From Corallochytrium limacisporum (lineage: Eukaryota > Opisthokonta): 20,892 nt of DNA. Where the stretch lies: positions 43,275 through 64,166 of the forward strand of contig PDIP01000154.1 of NCBI GenBank assembly GCA_002811645.1, in the 5' to 3' direction. A program made the position numbers and the translations under genes. A model generated the notes under the pieces. That model saw only the letters and a list, made by a program, of their open reading frames with translations. It was not told the origin of the DNA and made no database searches. Below, one piece after another: positions 16,066-20,892 of the stretch (position 1 is its first letter; every line of letters starts with the position of its first letter).

Positions 16066-16365
16066 CAGTGCACGGGTTGACAGCAGCCTCCCTGGTCCCA
16101 CTCTTTGATTTGGAAACGGTGTCTATTACATTTCACGTTTGTACCATTTCTTTTCTGCTGTGTCTTGTTTTGCATGATTGGATTATTACTTTATTGAATG
16201 GAAGATGGAAAGATTGGATGATGTTGACGATGATGCCAATGGATGATTGTGGGTCATGATAAAAAAGACCATCGAATGAAATAAGTGAATGAATGAATAC
16301 GCGTATGAAAAACTAACAGACGTCCGGGAATTTTTCTTGTTTGTTCCTGATATACCCAGTGTCCT
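16066..16365. other. Convergent 3' UTR spacer between Arf GEF and FTS/AKTIP-like gene
   Basis: A 300 bp AT-richer spacer shared by two convergent genes. On the plus strand only a variant AATAAG (16280-16285) is seen for the GEF. On the minus strand AATAAA lies at 16190-16195. If both signals are used, the transcripts overlap in antisense at their 3' ends. Confidence 0.5.
16190..16195 (-). terminator. Possible poly(A) signal for the FTS/AKTIP-like gene
   Basis: TTTATT on the plus strand gives AATAAA on the minus strand, about 170 nt past the stop codon at 16366-16368. It is the only canonical motif I found in range. Confidence 0.35.
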
Positions 16366-17250
16366 TTAGCTGAAAAAAGATCTGCCCAGACTCTTGACGA
16401 ACGATGTGACCTTGCCAACACTGCCACCCTCCGGATTCCCACCGTACAACAGATTGCCCGATGACCAGCCCGGTTCGGCGCCGTGATCTTCGTAGGTCTT
16501 GCCAATGAAGTCTTCACCAAACCTCTGCATGTCTTGGTCAAAGCCTCGGAACTGAATCTTCGAGGGCACGGTCACGGTGCCTACATGGTTCCCAAGGTCC
16601 ATGTCGGTCTCACCAATCTCCCTCCGCATCCGCTCCTCCGAGTCCCTAACTTGCCTCTCACAGAGCAACTTGAAATCAGCAAACTTTTTCACTTTCATTT
16701 CCGCTGCGGCGACGTTCACGGCTCGTTCTGTGGGACAGACGACCAGCAGATACTTCATCATCTCCAAGACATGGTAGACATGGTCGTGGTTTGGTCTCCA
16801 GGCCTTGTCCGGGCCCTGCATGAGCCCCTGAATGTTCACCTGAGAGGTGCGTTCATCCACCTGCGGATGCCAAAGTGAGTCAGTGATGAGAATGGTCGGG
16901 GCAGACTGTGGAAAATCCATAGGGATTTTAAGCAAGAACCGCACCATTGCACCGGCCAGGGGTCCCGAGCTCAGAAAGATGATTCCGTCCCATTGCAGTT
17001 CGGACGCCTGCGAAGGAATCACAAAGACTCCACTTGGGCATTTCTCCTTCAACAGACGGAGTTCATACATGACCAAGTACCGCAGACGATACACCACGGC
17101 AGCGGTGGGATCGATGGCGGTGGGGTCCTTCGGTCTCGTGGTGCCCGGCATCGTCCCTCCTAGCCAGACAGGTACCCATTCACTAGCGTGGCCACCGTTG
17201 TTATGGGCCAATCCATGTAGCAGTAGCAATGGCGGCCGCCGCTCCTCCAT
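16366..17250 (-). CDS. AKTIP: FTS/AKTIP-like inactive E2 ubiquitin-conjugating variant
   Basis: Protein of 294 residues with a UBC fold (about 53-175) that lacks the E2 active site. After HPQVDERTSQV the position of the catalytic cysteine is Asn139, so it cannot carry ubiquitin. The later block WRPNHDHVYHVLEMMKYLL closely follows the WRRNHNHIWQVL pattern of AKTIP/FTS, the most diagnostic match. FTS joins Hook and FHIP proteins in the FHF complex, which ties dynein to early endosomes. A charged helical stretch (about 186-213) and a C-terminal tail follow the UBC fold. The first ATG is at 17250. The frame extends only to an in-frame stop at 17269-17271 through a TTG, so 17250 is the best start unless an upstream exon is spliced on. 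It is tail to tail with the Arf GEF. I am confident of the E2-variant call and fairly confident of FTS orthology. Confidence 0.85.
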   Translation of the reverse strand: MEERRPPLLLLHGLAHNNGGHASEWVPVWLGGTMPGTTRPKDPTAIDPTAAVVYRLRYLVMYELRLLKEKCPSGVFVIPSQASELQWDGIIFLSSGPLAGAMVRFLLKIPMDFPQSAPTILITDSLWHPQVDERTSQVNIQGLMQGPDKAWRPNHDHVYHVLEMMKYLLVVCPTERAVNVAAAEMKVKKFADFKLLCERQVRDSEERMRREIGETDMDLGNHVGTVTVPSKIQFRGFDQDMQRFGEDFIGKTYEDHGAEPGWSSGNLLYGGNPEGGSVGKVTSFVKSLGRSFFS

Positions 17251-17524
17251 GTGCCTGACCAAATACCCTCATCTTGCCTCAGCAAGAACATTACGAATAA
17301 CGCCATCGCAGGAGGAATCACACAAGGCCAGCGCAGATCGATTTGCTCCCCAATGTGGCGGTTGTAAGGGGGGTCAGTCCTTTGCTCGTTGTGCCTGCAA
17401 GTTATGTCATCTCTGCTGATGGTCGTAAGGAATGGGATCACCGCTGTGGTTCAACCGGGTCCCCCGCCGCATTTCCCCAAAGACGCGCGCGTGTTGTTGC
17501 GTATGCCGTGGGTGGAGTGACATG

Positions 17525-17556
17525 TACGTATGTATGTATGGTACGTACGGTACGTA
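17525..17556. repeat. TACGTA/GTAT short repeat cluster
   Basis: TACGTA occurs at 17525-17530, 17542-17547 and 17551-17556, separated by GTAT units, with the palindrome GTACGTAC at 17541-17548. It lies about 290 bp upstream of the FTS/AKTIP-like start. Confidence 0.7.
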
Positions 17557-17579
17557 TGGTCTGTCTGGGTGTGTGGGTT

Positions 17580-17630
17580 GTGCAGGTGAGTGAGATGTGC
17601 AGGTGAGTGAGTTTTGTGCAGGTGCGTGAG
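17580..17630. repeat. Three direct copies of a 15-bp GTGCAGGTGAGTGAG repeat
   Basis: Copies are at 17580-17594, 17597-17611 and 17616-17630; the third has one mismatch. Each copy contains an E-box, CAGGTG. The cluster lies 330-380 bp upstream of the FTS/AKTIP-like start codon, where a control element could sit. Confidence 0.85.
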
Positions 17631-17772
17631 TGTTATGTATGAGTACGTGGCTGTCTCATGAGCGTGTGTGTTGTTGCGGCCCTCCCCTCAAAGTCGGATT
17701 GCGTGCGTCACTCGCCCTTGCTTTTTTCATTTTTTTTTTGTTTTTGTTTTGACTTTTTTTTCGCGCGCGCGC

Positions 17773-17787
17773 TCTCTCTCTCTCTCT
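17773..17787. repeat. (CT)n microsatellite following a (CG)n run
   Basis: A short CT run directly follows alternating CG at 17762-17772, in a T-rich stretch. Confidence 0.9.
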
Positions 17788-18213
17788 GAGCCGCTCATGG
17801 CCGTCCCTTACTTTTTCTTTCTCCTTTTTTTTTCCTTTCTTTTTCCTTTATTTTTTTTTAAAAGTTTTTCTTTGATTCTTTCGACCTCGGAAATTTTCCC
17901 CTTTGGCTGGGGCCGCGGTGCCGGAGGTGGGGCCAAAAGGGAAGAAAAAGAAAAAAAAAAGAAAAAAAAAGCAAAACTGCCTAGGGCCCTCCCCTCTCGC
18001 TCGCTCTCTCTCTGTGTCGCTAAAAGCAAGGAAATTCGAAGTCGTTGGCTTTTTTTCCTTTGCTTTGGGGAGTGGGGGGAGGGACGTGCGTGAGGAGTCC
18101 TTTGTCGTCGTCGGTGTTTGTTTGTTGTTTTAACCTTTTTTTCTCATTTATTTTCTATAAGCAAGAAATTGCAAATGTCCCAACTCTCTCCGTTTGTTTG
18201 CCTTTTTTCTCTT

Positions 18214-18249
18214 CCCCCCGCGGGGGGGGGGCCGTTTGGGGGGGAAGGG
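18214..18249 (+). repeat. C/G palindrome and G-quadruplex-prone tract
   Basis: C6 followed by GC and then G10 forms a perfect self-complementary arm pair at 18214-18227. G10, G7 (18238-18244) and G3 (18247-18249) follow with short spacers, which fits a G-quadruplex pattern. Structure is predicted from sequence only. Confidence 0.7.
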
Positions 18250-18753
18250 CCTCTCGGTTGGGCGCGGCGCTACGTTTGTCGTGGCCGGCAGTGAGAGAGG
18301 TACGGCGATGGCATTTACCCCTCTTCTACCCCCCTCCCCTCCTCCCTCTTCCCAGGCCCGGTGCTTCCCGGTACTGAGGAAGCCGGCCAGCTATGGTGGG
18401 GGGGGGAGGGAGCGAGTAGGCCGGCCCGTTCGGTCGGTTGGTCGGAGTGTCTTGCGTCGATTGCCGGTGTTTACGTCCGTGTTGTCCGGTTCACCTGTCG
18501 CGCGGCCCAGGGTTGGTGCCAGTACTGAAACAATGACGAAACTACCGATCGGAACACAAACGCAAGGATTTAGGGAAGTATACACGTCCAAAATACCACC
18601 GGTTCGGACGGCACCGCCGCCGTGCCGGGCAATGGTCCATACACACACGCCTTTCCCCGAAGCGGAGTGTTGGGAGATAGTCGTGTCATAGCCCCGCAGT
18701 CTTTGTGGCAGGGACAACGTACGCGAGGAACTCAGAAAGTTTTTGAAGGACAG

Positions 18754-18770
18754 CACACACACACACACAC
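18754..18770. repeat. (CA)n microsatellite, 17 bp
   Basis: A perfect CA run followed by purine-rich DNA. Confidence 0.9.
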
Positions 18771-19806
18771 GACAGGGACAGAAAGTAAGGAAAATGAAAG
18801 AAAAAAAGGAAGAAAAGCAGGACAGGGACCATACAAAAGAAAGAGTGCAAAGAAAGGAGGGAGGGACATCACACCGTCCGGCGCCTGGACACCGCGCAGG
18901 CAAAGAGGGAAAAAAAAGAGAAGGGAGAGAGGAGCGAGCTGTGCGCGTGTGTGTGCGCTTGGTTTCGTAGGCTCACCCTCTCCTCGCGGCGGGTAGAAAT
19001 GCCAAAGAAAAATGGACGAAAGATCGGGGGCTCTTGTGTGACAGCCAAAGTTTCATTTTCTTTTTTTTTCCCCTTCTTTAAGACAGGTGAAATAGTACTT
19101 AAAAAAGAAACCTTAGAAATTCCAAAATAATAGAGACAAAAAAAGACACCGATGAATGCCCCCCCCCCCTCCCAAAAGGCCACTAAGAAAGAAAGCGAGA
19201 GAGAGAGAGCGAGCGACAGGCTCTCTGGCCAGGGCAAAGCGATTACCAACCACACTCCCCGGAGAGGGAGGTGGGGGGTGGGGGGCTAAGAAAACCCACG
19301 AGAGAGTATCCTTCCTTCCCCCTCCCCTCCCCCCACCCCAAGCGCCCGATCAGGGCCATACATTTTAGCTTCGAAAAGTTGGGTATGCTGAAACGCCCAG
19401 TACGGGAAGTGTCCTCCCCTCCCCCTTCCCTCTTTATTTCTTTATCTTCTATTTTCTTGTTGTCTTTTTTTTTTTAGTTTTCTCTATTTTTTTTTTGAAG
19501 CGACGGCCTTTTCCGGAGAAACCCTCCCCCCTTGGACTGGGTCCAGGGGGAAGTGGGGGGGGCCTTGTAGATGATTATTCGCCATCGGGAGCGAATTACG
19601 TAGTGAATATACTGCGGAATTCAGATCCCGCGAGGAGGGGGAGGGTTTCTTTTCCTGATCGGGTCCTGTTTTGGTGGGACGGCCGGCTGTGTTTTATTTC
19701 CGGCGTTCCGGACCGCCACCTTTTCTTTCTTTTTTTTTAACCCTTTCCCCGCTCTCTGGGCCCCGGGGCGGCAGGGGTAGGTAGCTCAGGATTTTGGGGG
19801 AGAGCC

Positions 19807-19815
19807 GAGAGAGAA

Positions 19816-19854
<39 letters not shown>
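19807..19854. repeat. (GA)n microsatellite with a 20-bp tandem duplication
   Basis: A GA run of about 48 bp. Positions 19811-19830 and 19831-19850 are identical 20-mers that share the same AAA interruption, which shows that this tract grew by duplication as well as by dinucleotide slippage. Confidence 0.9.
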
Positions 19855-20480
19855 CGCGGGAGACTTTGAGAAATCAGCGGGAAAAAGGAAAAGGGCGGGC
19901 GAAAGCGAAGGGTGAATTAACCGAGGCTCGCGAACGGGCCCGAAGGGAAAAAAAAGGACCCGAGGGGGGGGGAGACAGTGTGTACGTACGGGAAACGGGG
20001 TGGGAGGAGGAGGAGGAAGAGAGGGGGAGGGGGGACCGGTCTCTCACCGGGCCCAAGGCATAATTCTTAGACATACTCCGACTGCCTTTTCGTTCTTTTG
20101 GTTTTTTTTTCCTTTGTCTTTTGTCTTTTTTTTTCTTCCGTGCCCCGGAAGGATCGCTGGCTCCAGCTTTTTATTTCCATTTTTTCCTGGCTTTTTTTAA
20201 TTGCTTCGTTTGTGGTATGACTGTCGTGACCGAGGCAAAAAGGAAAGCGAGGATTGGGAGGGGGGGAGGAGAGGGTATGGGGCTGGCCTCCCCATCCCTT
20301 TCCTTCACCACCGGGGCCCTGTTTTCACGTTGGCCAACGTTTTCTTTCTTCTCCCCGAGGGAGGTTTTTCTTTGTGGTTGGTGTGATACAGATCGCTTCT
20401 GTTTTTTTTTTGCTCTTCTTTTTCTATTTTCGATTTTCATTCGCCATGCCTTGCCCTCCTGGCTGTGGTATTCGCTCTCG

Positions 20481-20497
20481 CTCTCTCTCTCTCTCTC
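20481..20497. repeat. (CT)n microsatellite
   Basis: Perfect CT run within pyrimidine-rich DNA. Confidence 0.9.
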
Positions 20498-20687
20498 CCC
20501 TCTTCCCTGTCTCTCGTTGTTGCTCCTTACTTTTCTCCATTGTTTTCATACCAATTTTTTGGTCTTTGGTTCACATCTCATGCTCTTTTGTTGCCGGAGA
20601 ACGGGACCTTGGACAGGGAGAGAAGGGAGACAAGACCCACAAGCGAGCTCAGCCTGACCTGGGCAGTGTGTGGGTAGCGCTACGTGT

Positions 20688-20723
<36 letters not shown>

Positions 20724-20726
20724 GAG
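20688..20726. repeat. (GA)n microsatellite, 39 bp
   Basis: GA run with a single GG interruption at 20712-20713. Confidence 0.9.
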
Positions 20727-20868
20727 TGGAGGGTGTCAAGTTCCACCCCTCCAACCCCCGGGATCTCCGCCTCTCCGGTACACCGTACATACACCACCAA
20801 CCCCCCCCCCAAAGTGCCCCTGCTCTCTCGCTCCCGTCCCCTCCTTAACCCACACACAACCCGGAGCG

Positions 20869-20892
20869 TCTCTCTCTCTCTCTCTCTCTCTC
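20869..20892. repeat. (CT)n run at the window end
   Basis: The last 24 bases are a perfect TC dinucleotide run that reaches the edge of the window, so its full length is unknown. If the window is a whole contig, assembly probably stopped here because of the repeat. Confidence 0.9.

Larger units (their letters stand above)
17251..20892. other. Low-complexity terminal region, no credible gene
   Basis: The first ~450 bp is ordinary sequence and should hold the FTS/AKTIP promoter. From 17690 onward the DNA alternates between pyrimidine-rich and purine-rich blocks, with T runs, G runs, C runs and AG/CT or CA dinucleotides. Frames in this region translate to runs of Phe, Ser-Leu, Lys or Arg-Glu, and none has a recognisable domain. 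Slightly more complex islands occur at 18440-18640, 19560-19640 and 20210-20340, but they hold no long convincing frame. The window stops inside a (CT)n run. Confidence 0.6.

Noticed and set aside
17251-17262. Four-residue upstream extension of the FTS/AKTIP-like frame
   Set aside because: The extension begins at TTG, not ATG. The first ATG is at 17250, with an in-frame stop at 17269-17271 above it.
20121-20657. 178-residue plus-strand frame near the window end
   Set aside because: Phe- and Ser-Leu-rich translation of T runs and CT repeats with no domain.
1-20892. CRISPR array, transposase, reverse transcriptase or viral genes
   Set aside because: I looked for spaced direct repeats and mobile-element proteins on both strands and saw none. 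The repeats present are microsatellites and one short minisatellite.

Overview
This is eukaryotic nuclear DNA from a gene-dense genome. Six protein genes can be supported, all as single uninterrupted open reading frames using the standard code. They cover about 12.2 kb and are separated by low-complexity, purine/pyrimidine-biased spacers full of microsatellites. Mitochondrial presequences, AATAAA-type poly(A) signals and the protein families exclude a prokaryote. The EFA6-like Arf GEF, the FTS/AKTIP-like E2 variant, an SLC17-type transporter and a kinase tail rich in YxN and PxxPxR motifs suggest an opisthokont. My best guess is a unicellular relative of animals (Holozoa) with very few introns. 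That assignment is an inference and is not proven by the window.

Layout. 1-1053: spacer upstream of the first gene. 1054-2334 (+): isovaleryl-CoA dehydrogenase. 2598-3578 (-): a mitochondrial crotonase-family hydratase of the bacterial LiuC type, probably 3-methylglutaconyl-CoA hydratase. These two are tail to tail 263 bp apart and would act at two steps of leucine breakdown. 4263-6161 (-): SLC17/PHT4-like major facilitator transporter with an unusually large central loop. 7169-11566 (-): 1465-residue protein with a coiled coil, a C1 zinc finger, a CAMK-like Ser/Thr kinase domain with two insertions, and a long tail with five YxN and four PxxPxR motifs. 11567-13320: 1.75 kb divergent intergenic region with (CA)n, (GA)n and (TG)n tracts. 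13321-16065 (+): EFA6/PSD-like Arf6 exchange factor (Sec7-PH-coiled coil). 16366-17250 (-): FTS/AKTIP-like E2 variant, tail to tail with the GEF. 17251-20892: 3.6 kb without a credible gene, made of homopolymer, AG/CT and G-rich tracts and ending inside a (CT)n run.

How the genes relate. The first two form a leucine-catabolism pair. The GEF (Arf6, plasma membrane and endosome) and the FTS homologue (dynein-endosome adaptor) both belong to endosomal traffic. The kinase looks like a signalling scaffold with docking sites for SH2 and SH3 adaptors. It is the most novel item here, because I do not recognise its domain architecture as a described family.
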